64,000 nt of DNA from Atrichornis clamosus (lineage: Eukaryota > Chordata > Aves > Passeriformes > Menuridae). Positions 39,401 through 50,151 of the stretch are shown in pieces. Both the position numbers and the translations under genes were made by a program. Positions within the stretch are counted from its first letter, which is position 1. Every line of letters begins with the position of its first letter. The stretch spans positions 19,299 to 83,298 of the forward strand of contig WBMZ01012770.1 in assembly GCA_013400975.1 (NCBI GenBank). Direction: 5' to 3'. Below the pieces are notes generated by a model. It worked only from the letters and a program-made list of their open reading frames with translations. It was not told the DNA's origin and did not search any database.

Positions 39401-39954
39401 TGAGAGTGGAATCCCAAGCTATTACAGAAGGAAGGATGGATACATGTGTTGGTTCGTGGTTTTAATTAAAAACCCTGAGGGAGGAGATGTGGGGGGAAAA
39501 AAGAGCTCTCTATCTCACTTTAAAGGTCATAATTTTGTTCTGTAAATATGATAAGCAGACTGTGTTTAAACACAAGTTTATTTTAATGGTGACAAATACA
39601 TCAAGCAATTTGCCACTGAACTGATATTGTCAGGCCAATGCTCTCTGTTATTTGACTTAAGTTTCAAAATATCAGTCACACTACGGAAACACACTTGGCC
39701 TCACTGTATCCACTAAAGGGGCAAAGCAGGCAGGCAGTTCCCAGTCACAGTCACGGAAATCCACGTTTCTGGGATCATACGTGCTGGAGTTCAGAGCTAA
39801 CAGAAATGCACCTTTTGTGTCAGTGGGTGTTTTACAGGAAGGCAGCCCTGTGCCAGGGGTGTGGGAAAAACAGAACACCTTCCCTTACAGGAGAAGCACA
39901 ACCTGCCCTGTGGTGCTTTGTCATGGAATGCAAGTCTGCAGCATCCGCATCTTA

Positions 39955-40097
39955 ATTCACAGAATCACAGAATACTCTGAATTGGAAGGCACCCACAAGG
40001 ATCATTGAGTCCAGCTCTTCTCTGAATGGCCCATACTGGGATCAACCCCACAACCTTGGCATTATTAGCACCATGCTCTAACCAAATGAGCTAATCT
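39955..40097 (-). mobile_element. TguSINE1-like SINE: tRNA-Ile head with CR1-type tail
   Basis: On the minus strand the element opens with a tRNA-Ile(AAT)-like region: ATTAGCTCATTTGGTTAGAG (D-arm/A-box), then GTGCTAATAATGCCAAGG (anticodon arm retaining AAT), then GTGGGGTTGATCCCAGTATG (T-arm, with TTCGA of the B-box altered to GTTGA) and GGGCCA (acceptor end). It continues into a CR1 3'-end sequence, GACTCAATGATCCTTGTGGG and CCTTCCAATTCAGAG, ending in two CACAGAAT octamers on the + strand. This tRNA-Ile plus CR1-tail design is that of TguSINE1 described from zebra finch. The mutated B-box makes it transcriptionally unlikely. It ends about 235 bases before a CR1 element of opposite orientation. 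Confidence 0.8.
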
Positions 40098-40331
40098 CAG
40101 TGGCTAATTCTCTATTGCCTTTTATTAAATATGCAGTCTTTCCACAGAGGATTTTTCCCATTTTGGACTGTCAGTCCAGAGCATGTACTCTCTTTTCTGA
40201 TAAGGTGGAAACAAAGGATGGGGAATTATCTGTTGCAGCTCCTCATGCTACTGGGGTGCAGTACTCAAATTTTGCATGGGCAGTCATTTGGAGATTCAGT
40301 TAGCAGCAAAGGTACTCTGCTGGAAACATAA

Positions 40332-41582
40332 AGGTTATGGAGCAGATCATCTTGAGTGCCATCACACAACGTGTACAAGAGAACCAGGAATCAGGCCCAG
40401 CCAGCATGGATTTAAGAAAGGCAGGTGCTGCTTGACTGACCTGGTCTTCTTATGACAAGGTGACACGCTTAGTGAATGAGGGAAAGGCTGTGGATGTTGT
40501 CTACCCGTACTTCAGTAAAGCCTTTGATGCTGTCTCCCACAGCGATCTCCTGGCTGCTCATGGCTTGGACAGGTGCACTGTTCACTGGGTAAAAACCTGT
40601 CTGGATGGCTGGGCCCAGAGAATTGTGATGAATGGAGTCACACCCAGCTGATGGCTGGTCACCAGAAGGGCTCCCCAAGGGTCAGTACCGGGGCCAGTTC
40701 TGTTTAATATATTTATTGATGATGTGGACAAGGGGTTCGAGTTCACCCTCAGTCAGTTCACAGATGACACCAAGTAGGAGTGCTGATCTCACGGAGGGTA
40801 GGAAGGCGCTACAGAGGGATCTGGGCAGGATAGGCTGAATCAATGTGCCAAGGCCCATTGTATGAGGTCAAACAAGGGTGAAGTGCCAGCTCCTGCCCTT
40901 GGGTCACAACAACCCCCGGCAGCACTACGGGCTGGGGGAAGAGTGACTGAACAGCTGCTCAGCAGAAAAGGATGTGGGGTTGCTGGTCAACAGTGACTGA
41001 ACATGAGCCAGCGTGTGCCCAGGTGGCCAAGAAGGCCAGTGGCATCCTGGCCTGTATCAGCAAATGTGTGGCCAGCAGGACCAGAGCAGTGATTGTCCCC
41101 CTGTACTCAGCACTGGTGAGGCCACACCTCAAACACTGTGTTCAGGTCTGGGTCCCTCACTACAAGAGGGACATTGAGGTGCTGAAGAGAGTCCAGACTA
41201 GGGCAGCAAAGCTGGTGAAGGGTCTGGAGCACAAGTCTTAGGAGCGGTTGAGGGAGTTGGGGTGGTTTAGCCTGGAGTAAAGGAGACTCGGTGAGGACCA
41301 TATAGTTTTCTCCCACAAAAGGAAACAGCCTCAGCTGGCATGAAGGGCAGTACTGATTGGATATATTAGGAAAAATTTCTTCACTGAAAGCATGTGAAAA
41401 GGCTGCCCAGTGAAGTGGTGGAGTGACCATCCTCGGAGGAGATATTTAAAAGCCATGTAGCTGTGGCACTTGGGAACATGGTTTAGTGGTGGACTTTGCA
41501 GTGCTGGGCTAATGGTTGGAATGATCTTTAAGGTCCATGAGCTTAAAGATCTTTTGTAACTAAAACAATTCTATGAATTTAT
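40332..41582 (+). mobile_element. 5'-truncated, inactive CR1 LINE (reverse transcriptase remnant)
   Basis: The DNA follows the CR1 ORF2 C-terminal half and 3' UTR: ATCAGGCCCAGCCAGCATGG, GTAAAGCCTTTGATGCTGTC (reverse transcriptase segment SKAFDAVSH), GGGGCCAGTTCTGTTTAATA, then CAGTTCACAGATGACACCAA, which encodes QFTDDTK where active CR1s have the catalytic FADD. Further on, GTGGCCAGCAGGACCAGAGC and CCCCTGTACTCAGCACTGGT mark the end of ORF2, and ATTCTATGA near 41575 is the octamer tail. Open frames persist only at 40460-40651 and 40972-41241; frameshifts separate them. About 80 bases after 41281 appear deleted relative to the usual CR1. It represents roughly the last 1.25 kb of a full element of about 4.5 kb, the common 5'-truncation of CR1. 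Not capable of retrotransposition. Confidence 0.92.
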
Positions 41583-43040
41583 AAAGCAGTGCTTTGAGCA
41601 CTGGCTGGCATCTGTGCAGTGTATAGAGCCAAACCTGCCCTGTTAGCAGCAGAACTAGGCAGCTTGATTTCTGCAGCTTGTCCTTGTGATGAAAAGAAAG
41701 CCTTTGCGATTGCTGTAGCCTTTGATAAAAGAAGGGGTAGTTTGTATTATTAGCACGGATGTTAACATCTTTACTTCAAAGACAGGGGGGAAGTGGCTGC
41801 CTAGCTTTCTTTAAATTGAATTAAAAACGTGGGGTCCAGGAAGGAGCTCACAAAACCATGTCTGAACTTGTCAGCCTTTACGGGTTTAGGTGGAAAACTC
41901 CAGTTCTCACTTTCCGCTGAGTAATACTGAGAGCTCATTATTTGTGTGGTTTTCAACCTGGCTATGAATTATGAATGATTTATTTAAGCAGTGATAAATT
42001 ATGGGTCTGCCCTTAAGCTAAGAGGAGGTCCCTACAACTAAGATGTTTTACATTGAGCAAGGACATGGTCCTCAGCACACTTCTGATGTTGGAGTTAATA
42101 TCTTGTATTGCATTTGAGGGCCAGTATCCCTTCCTTAAGTTGCGTTTCTGTCACCTGCAGGATCTCCTGATATGCAAGGCCCAATGAACTAGTTTTACTG
42201 AAAGAGAGAAGAAAATTCACATATGATCTGTCATCTGGTGGCATGAATTTAGCTGAACCACAGTCAGGCCCAGATTTTTTTGCAAGCAAAGATGGGATAA
42301 AGATACAGTCAGGACTGTAGTTCAGAAACTCTGCTTGGACCTTGCTTGGAGTAAGCATGTCAACAAGTAGCTTCTAAACTGATTTGTTTTAATCAGTAGC
42401 ATTAAAACCTGTGTGTGAATAGGGCCTGTATTTATCTGATACTGTGATGAGGCAGTATGGCAGAGACAGCTGCAGCAGGGCTGTCCCAGCACTCACAGCA
42501 GCTCAGAGAATGGGTGTTAGTGGCACTGGGAGTTGTTCTGCAAAACTCTGCCCTGTAAACAGAGTTGGCACAGGAGCCAGATGCAAACATCTGCACTTAC
42601 TGTTGGTTTAAGGACCTCCATGCTTTTATTAGTCTGGAAACTGGGGGGGGTTTATTTTCTTTTGTTTCCCTCTCCTTAAGTTAAGGTGCCAGAGGCTTAC
42701 TTAAAATATAGTCTTTCCTTTCACAAATCAGAAACTCTGAGAAGGTGCTTGAGTTACTTGAGGTATAGACCAACCATCTCTACTAACATGTTCTGGTTAT
42801 AGATCTTAATAGGTATTTACAAGACCAAAGTACTTAGGTAAATAAGTGTTTTTTAAAATAATGTAAGTCCACATGACAGCATATAAAAGTCAAATGGCAG
42901 AGCAATTAATGAGTTATTGTTACAAAACTAACCTCTCAAACAAGCTCCTAAAAGACTCTGTGGTTGGAGTTTCACTTAAGGAATTTACTTTTAAGTCACT
43001 TTCTCCAAGTTTAAATCTGTCTACAGAAAGCTTCAAAAAC

Positions 43041-43061
43041 GTTGTTGTTGTTGTTGTTGTT
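43041..43061 (+). repeat. (GTT)7 microsatellite
   Basis: Seven uninterrupted GTT units, followed by ATTAGG. It creates a poly-valine run in a spurious frame (42873-43319), which is therefore rejected as a gene. Confidence 0.9.
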
Positions 43062-43339
43062 ATTAGGAAAAGAGAGAAAGAAAAACAGCATGCTTTTTTT
43101 TTCTGTGCTAAAGCAAATGCTTTTAAAACGTATCACCCTATACCTGACCGGAATTTAAAAAAACCAACAAAACTTTCAGAAACTGGGCATCAGTTTTCTT
43201 CGACAGCACAAAAGCCACCATGCCAACATTTAGAACTGGAACACATCAGCTGCTCTTATAGCTCATACTTTATTCTCTGCATCAAAGCTCTGGTGGGGGG
43301 GAGTAAAAACAGAGAGTGAGAGAGCGAGAGAGTCAAGCT

Positions 43340-43910
43340 CTTCAGAGCCTCTAATGACGCGTGCCAAACACGTGGAAGGTAAATCCCCTAATTCAGTCTA
43401 TTCTTTCAGCATTCCCTGGCGGGCAGCCAAGCTAAATATTTCTGCTGGATAAAAAATGCACCCTCCTATGCGGCACTTTCTTAACAGGATGGCTCTCCAG
43501 CTTTAGCAGAGGGGGCTTCTCTGGGGGAAAGCCAACATGTGTGTTCTCTTATCTATTTATTTATTTTATTAAAAAGGGGCTTTATGGGCTGTGATTGGAT
43601 TAACTTAGTGAACCCTGGAGGAAGAGGAAAAACAAATTGGGAAGCTGGTTTAGCACCCCCACCTTTTTGTCATCTTCTTTTGGGATTTCCTGGCTGGCTG
43701 CCACCTTGAGCCTGTTGAATGTTCTTTAGATCAATCAATTAAAAAGGCTTTAATATTTGGGTGATTGGAACGCAACATATGGGCTGCTGGTGAGGATGTC
43801 ATGTGGTGCGTGGAGTTAATTGAAATGATTAATAGAGGTGTTAGTTTCTTCAAGACTAATTGAAGAAAGAATATAATTGGAAGCATAGACTAACCATTAT
43901 TGTTGACTTT
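43340..43910. promoter_or_regulatory. Candidate conserved enhancer block D
   Basis: About 570 bases with no recognised repeat and many regulatory-type words: ATGACGCGTGCCAAACACGTG (E-box-like CACGTG; first part about 43350), GGCTGTGATTGGATTAAC (CCAAT-box reverse and GGATTA OTX-like, about 43590), TAGATCAATCAATTAAAAAG (PBX/HOX-like, about 43725), GGAGTTAATTGAAATGATTA (homeodomain, about 43810) and AGACTAATTGAAG. The density of ATTA/TAAT cores is higher than in flanking sequence by eye. About 15 kb upstream of PRDM1. Inference from motif content. Confidence 0.4.
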
Positions 43911-46799
43911 TTTTTACCATATTGCGTCCCTTAAACACTTGTACATGTTTATAAACATGCAGATGGACTTCGTTTAGATGTCTTCATTGTGGTGATTTGC
44001 AAAATCACATCAACTCTACTAGAGTCAAATCTATTTTTATGTAAATTAATCAGAAGTATTTCCCTGTTTTGAGTCACCAGTGCATACACTGAATTTCTGG
44101 TATCTGTTTGTCTTTACTTCCTTGCTAGACTTAAACCACTTGATCCATCCTCACCATTATCTGTGGGGTTGGAGCATCCATCCACAGAAACTGATCACAA
44201 GCCTCCAAAGGTCTGTTAGTGCCCTCTTCTCTCTGCACAGTAAGTTGTGATAGCACAGTGCAAATGTGCCAGGTATTTCAGGGAAATAGCATCTCGACTG
44301 TACTGCTCCACACCTTGTCAGCTTGACCATATTTCAAAGGGATCCTGTTACAAATATATAAAGGACTGGCACAAGCTTGGATTTGACAGTCAGAAAGAAA
44401 TGTGAAATGACAGAAATTCAGAGGATTTAACTGAGATCAGCTCTTTTGGCCTCTCCACATTTTTTAGGAATAGCCACTTTTTTTCAGGAGTAGTAGCCTG
44501 GGAAATTTTATTAAAATTGTTAAGCAATTGTGAAATACAAAATGAAAGCCATGATCTGGCTGCAGAGGACATCTGGCAGCAAGGAGAGGGTATGAAGGAT
44601 GTGTCTCTGAAAGTCATCCTGCTGCACAGGATGGCTCTCAGGGTAGAAATGGGGAAACAGAGAAAACATGACAATCTTTCATCTGAAGTCAGTAAGTACG
44701 GGCTGGCTGCCCGAGCAGCGCACGAGGAGGAGCAGTGTCGCGTCCTGCTTGCTGCTGGGCTGTGGTTACAAGTGCCGTAGCAAACTTTCAGGTGGGGATT
44801 TCTTAAAACTGAAGATAATGGCTTAAATAACTTGTGAGTCTGCTAGAGGGCAAGTGGTTACCCGTGGGAGAAGAAAATCAGGCAAGATGGCAATGAAGTA
44901 TTGATCTAAAAGGTAAGTCAGTTTGGATTTAGGACAGATAAACTACATTTTGAAGTGCAATTTTTTTACACCAGCTTTCTTTTTGCCTGCTTTTGGTAAT
45001 AGGGCAAAAAGTTATACACCATTTTAATGCTCTGGAAAACAACTGTTTTCCTGGAAAGGACATACATATTTTCTCTATTTGTTTTCCTTTGCACATGTGG
45101 TGTAGCTTATGCTTTTGTGTACCTCTTTCAGTAGTCAGAAAGTTTATTCTGTAGCCCAGAACAAACTGAGCAGAGAAGCGAGAGATATGTTTTGTTGTTG
45201 GCTTAGAAGAAAAGAGTATAGGATGGTTTTAATATTTTAGAGTCTTCCCACACAGATTTCCAGTGATGCTTTGAAGGCAACTGTGTGTCTGCAAAGACTT
45301 TGAGCCTCCCCGGAAGATGTGGCCTGTCTTGTGTACAGATCTGAGCAAAGCGTTTGTGGAAAGGAAGTGGCTGTCCTGTACTGGGGGCTGAGAGGAAGGG
45401 AAGACATTAGGTCTGATTGCAAGCTTCCCTTACTCCCTGTTGCCTGATTTGTGTGCATGTAGTGCTAATAATGCTGGGACAGACTGGTGCAAATTAATCT
45501 TTCAAAAAATTTTTTCTATTGTTATTATTTGGTGATGAGATTAGTCATTTAAAGATCTGGTTTTATTACAGCAAGTTACTGCAATTACATAGACACTTGT
45601 TTATTTTTCTAATCTTAGCAGTGATGAAAAATAGGATTTCCTCAGCATTCCATTGCCTCCACTGCCCATTAGGTTTTAGTATATGAAAAGGAGAAAATTA
45701 TGTAAACTTGCTGGAATAGGAGCATCCTCTGTGTCTCTACAAAACCATGCCATGTTGTATAATTAATACAATTCTAGTGCGTTGGCCTGGGTCACTGAAG
45801 GAGGAACAGCAGGCCACTGAAAGAAGGTTTAAACCTATGCACATGCGTTTATGTGACTTGTGTCTGATGGCAATATTCTCATTCTCATATAAAGGAGAAT
45901 GCTCAATAACATCCCCCTCAAATTAATCTCAGGGAACTGATATATAGTATGAGCAGGGCTGGTAGCATCACCTATTGCTAAGACAGACAGACTATTTGCG
46001 TTAGGAGATCCCACGTGCTCATAAATCTATCAAATTCTAAATGTGTGGCTCAGGTGTTTCTTGCATTTTCTTTTCCTATGGCTGTATTTTTCCCCAAAAT
46101 CTGTCATTTCCAAGAATTTGCCTATGACAAGAACTGTACTGCTAACATTAAGAATGTGACAACTTTTCTGTTGAAAAGTAATCTCCACCGTGACAGCCCC
46201 CATTTTTTGGAGCAGAAGTTTGAATGACAGGTTCAGTGGCTCGGGGAAGGGCAGCGTATGTGGCAGGGGAGGGTGGTGACTCTCATTGTCTGGGATGCTC
46301 ACATACCACCCCCTCTGCCAGGAGCACTTTCCAGTTCATGGATCTCCACATGTGCATCTCCACATTTGCATTGGGTCTCTGTCAGAGCAAGACCAGAACA
46401 CACTCCAGTCCTGTCTCCACCTCCATCTCGTGACTCCCACGCCCAGGAGAATTGCTTTTGAGCTAAAAGCCAGCCTAGAGGATTGGCAGAGCAGCCCTCC
46501 CAGGAGCTGTAGGAGGGCATCACGGCTCCCTTCAGTGGGTGAGCACTCCTGGGTCTAGAACTGGAGCACCTGAACTGAAAGCAGAGGTGTGCATGTTCAG
46601 CACGTGCTTATTGCAAACCGCCCTGAGGCCAGAGAGTCATCAAAAGGAACAGTTTTTAAAAGCCTATGGACAAGAGCTGAACCTGAGGGGGATTATGAAT
46701 GAGGAGAGGCTGTGCTTGGAGATCAGCAGTGTCAGGGAAGAGGGAAACTGAGAGTAAGGTTAGTACAAGACTGAGGGATTTATCTTTATGGGTTATTGT

Positions 46800-46960
46800 A
46801 GATGAAGACGAGCAAGCTCGGTGTTAAAAGCGGGCGGGATGTAAGCCAGCTCTGATCCAAAAGCTGCCTGACTGCATTAGCACGGTGCTAAGCCCAAGCT
46901 AATATATCCGGCTTCTCACCAGGGCTTATTAGCTCGGGCTCAGTGCCATACTAACATAGT
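46800..46960. promoter_or_regulatory. Candidate conserved enhancer block E with TTAGCAC/GTGCTAA dyad
   Basis: A compact block, CpG-containing unlike its surroundings (AAAGCGGGCGGGATGTAAGC), with a perfect seven-base dyad, TTAGCAC at 46877-46883 and GTGCTAA at 46885-46891, then AAGCTAATATATCCGGC and CTTATTAGCTCGGG. It is about 11.7 kb upstream of exon 1. In mouse a retinal Prdm1 enhancer (B108) is known roughly 12 kb upstream; equivalence is only suggested by distance and homeodomain-type motifs. Confidence 0.35.
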
Positions 46961-48239
46961 CACAGGAGTTCCAGTTGGCCTGACACCATGTCTGCTCAAC
47001 GTGTGAACTGAGCTCACGGCTACATGCCTGCAGAGGAGCACCAGGGGATGCCTGGAGACTTGATTGCACCACACTGCTGAGGAGGCTGTGGAGGCCAGGC
47101 CTCCTGGTCAGCAGGAAGGAGCTCATGGGGTTGGAGAGTGTGCCACGTTTGTTTAGATTGGGACAGGAAAGAAGTGCAGTGCAGATGAGGAACCAGGAGG
47201 GACTGAAACTGGCTTGATGAGAAGACTTGGCACACAGGAGCCTGGGCGTGGGAGTGAGAGATGTGAGTGACTGGAAAGAGAAACTACAAGAGGGGTCAGG
47301 AGGAACAAGCTGAGGGCTTACTGCGCAAGGAAACCAATCAGAAGTCTGAGACAAGGTCTGGAACAGGAAGAACAAACTCCACACCACACCTGGCATGAAA
47401 TCAAGATGCTTGAAAGCAGTCATTCCTCTGCTTCCAGCATGTCACCTGGGGAAACCCACCAACAGAAGTGTCCTATCCCTTACAATGTTTGTGCTGACCT
47501 TGCCAAAAACAACTGTATAGTTGCTCTGAGCTAGGTCTGCCAGCATCCCTGCAGAGGTCTGCCTGTAACAGATCAGAATATCCCAGCTCTCCTCTTGATC
47601 TGTGTAGGCATCAGTGTAGTGCCAGGTCATTAGATCTCAGCTTTTTCTATTTGCAGTTTCAAAAATCAGCATAAAAACTGTAGAAAAACGTAACTAAAAT
47701 TGCAAAATCATGTTCTCTAGAGTTAAGGTCGTTTGCCTAACTCCAATTTGATTCTCTTATGCATTATGATACAGTCTTTAATTACTCATTTAATTACTGT
47801 TAACTGGTTACTTGCCTCATTCAGGCATAAGACAAGCTTGCTAGGGGAGATGAATTGAGGTGGTGTAATAAAATGTTATCTTTAAGACACCTCTTCCCCC
47901 CATCTCATTTGCTGCAGCATAAGGAAGTAAGACAGCTGTGATAGGAAGAAGTGCGGCTCTTCTCAGAGCAGGTGAGCTCTGCTCTGAAGAACTATGTATT
48001 ATTTCTACCTGTGATTCTGAATAAGATTTCTGCCAATTCACCTCAGCAAAGCCTTTTGCAGGTGGCAATAATTCTGAGATCTTCCTGGGTGCCTGATGTG
48101 AAGCCCTGCAAAATACAGAGCCATCACAGATGCCAGGAAGATAAATGCTTTGAACATAGAAAATAATGCACTGTGCTGAGTAAATCAGCTGCTCTGCATC
48201 CCAAAATTAATGTATGCTTTTGATGTTAATGTCATTGTG

Positions 48240-48350
48240 TCTCCATACCCCTTCTGCGGAGCGAGAATAGCAATAATACCTTCATCAACATATGGGGGAG
48301 GTATTGTGAAAATCAGATTAGTCATTATTTGATGTTTGTGAAGCGTTCAA
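48240..48350 (+). mobile_element. MIR-like SINE 3'-end remnant
   Basis: AATAGCAATAATACCTTCAT, GAGGTATTGTGAAAATCAG and ATGTTTGTGAAGCGTTCAA line up in order with the end of MIR-type elements (aatgataataacacctacct, gttgttgtgaggattaa, tgtttgtaaagcgctttgaa). Diverged and fragmentary. Confidence 0.5.
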
Positions 48351-49789
48351 CTGCTGCTGTTCTGATGAGCAAAGTGGAAAAATACAAGACAAAATTGGTT
48401 GTCTTCAGTTGACCGATCTATGGTTAAAGTAAGGCACTGGGCCCTTCAAGGAGAAAGGAGGGAGAAAAAATTCTGAAAAACGACTCTTATAATCAGCATT
48501 CTTCTTAACACCAAATGAGGTGGAGAAAAAGATGGTGCATCTTACGTCAGGAGTGCAGGACTGAGTTTCTGTACGCAGTCCTAGATCTCCTGGCATCTCC
48601 TACCTGTTGAAAGAGCGCCTGAGTCTGCACCATAGTAGGTCTCCATTTATTGACATTTTGGAGCATTTGCCTCACTGCAAAGCTTGGGGGTTTTTATGTG
48701 AGACTGTTGTCTTGCAAATGTGATGGTTGGCTGTAGGTTTTTACAGAACTTTGACTCAGCTTCAGGGAAGGAGGAATGAAGAAGCAGAAGAGTGAACTTC
48801 TGGATGCTGAAACCCTCCTTTGCTTGGGTTTGAGCAATCTGGCTCTTATGAAACCTTTTGAAATCTCATTTGCTGATGTCTTTCTGACCCCCAAAATTAT
48901 TCTTGTGCAAATGTTGACACCCAGCAGAGATGAAATCATTGACTTGGCAAAACATATCTAACTTATCAGAAACTGCACGATTCCAACAATATACTAGCAA
49001 CACCAGCCTTTCTTTTTTCTTTCTTTTTTGTCTTTTTTTTTTCAAATTGTTTGTGTTTAGTTGGCAGATGGTATTGTGAATCAGATTGTACGTAACTGAG
49101 GAAGCAGAATGGTTTTTTAAGTTCACATGAACCCAAATCCATGTCATATATCAAACTGAATTTATTTTCTGGTCTTCCGTGTGCTTATGAATTTGATATG
49201 TTTACTCATTTTATGTTGACAGTTTTAATTACACACTCACAGAGTGTATAAACAAAACAAAAACTAGATATGTTTTCCAGCTGAATTCAGGCTGTCTGTA
49301 AATTTTCTGTGTGTGCTGTACCCATAGCTCACTGAAATCAAAGGACATCAATGTTTCTCCACTGACCACCTGAAATCGGTTAGTCCTCAATTGGTTTTTT
49401 TTATGATTCTGACCCTAAAGTTCTGTTATTTGTTTGCTGAAGGAAAGTGATTTAAAAGTGAATGGACAAACGATCAGAAAAATGTTGAAGCTTTGGTCTC
49501 CTGTATCATGCCATTAGACACCAGACAGGGCAAAAGGAGCAATTGCAATCTGTTTATTCGTGGACAGCTGTAAAGCCAGACCACGTATTAAAATTTGATT
49601 TTACTTCTTGGATGTTTAGGATCACAACGTAATTTCATAAAGAAAAATATTTCTAAGGAGTTTGCTGTGCATAGGAGAAGGGAACTGCCCTCTAATAAGA
49701 TAGCAAAAAATCAAAATAATCTTGTTGGTAAAATGTGTCAATTTTGAGTTCTGCTGTTCAGATGTGAGTTTTGGGTTTTATGTTTTAAA

Positions 49790-50000
49790 TTAAAGGCGTG
49801 GCTGAATGTTCATTATCGCTATGATAAAAGCAGTAGAAATAGGTGCAAAACGGCCCTTGTGCAATGCTGTAATTTACCTTTATTTTAAACTGGCTTACAC
49901 ATCTTAATACATTATGACAATCAGAATTATCAGGCCACCAGGCGGAGAGGAGTTTGTTTTGTTAATTGCTCTTGTTAAGCCTAATTACAGAACGGGGTGG
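49790..50000. promoter_or_regulatory. Candidate conserved enhancer block F
   Basis: Repeat-free sequence with TTAAAGGCGTGGCTGAATG (KLF/GC-box-like), TTCATTATCGCTATGATAAA, GACAATCAGAATTATCAGG (PBX/GATA-like) and GCTCTTGTTAAGCCTAATTAC (homeodomain). It is bounded on the right by a TG-rich low-complexity tract. About 8.7 kb upstream of PRDM1 exon 1. Call by motif content only. Confidence 0.35.
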
Positions 50001-50070
50001 AGTGGATGTGAGGGGAGGGAGGAATCTGCTAGCAAGAGGAAATTCTAAAATCCTCGGAGCAGTTCCAGGC

Positions 50071-50151
50071 AGTGTGTGTTGGGGAGCAAGAGCGTGGGTG
50101 TGGTGTGGTGTGCGTGAGCATGTGTGCGTGTGTGTAAGAGTGTGAGAGTGA
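50071..50151 (+). repeat. TG-rich low-complexity tract
   Basis: Interrupted GTGTG/GCGTG/GAGTG repeats over about 80 bases; no pure microsatellite longer than about 10 bases. Confidence 0.75.

Noticed and set aside
40020..40097. tRNA-Ile gene on the minus strand
   Set aside because: The tRNA-like part is fused to a CR1 tail, has a damaged B-box and decayed acceptor stem, so it is the head of a SINE and not a working tRNA gene.
41107..41430. Minus-strand open frame of 107 codons
   Set aside because: It is the antisense shadow of the CR1 LINE.
42873..43319. 148-codon plus-strand open frame with a poly-valine run
   Set aside because: The valine run is the (GTT)7 microsatellite; no domain or splice context.
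46929..47423. 164-codon minus-strand open frame
   Set aside because: Ser/Leu/Pro-rich, no recognised domain, no neighbouring exons. Could be an unrecognised old repeat, but nothing supports a gene.
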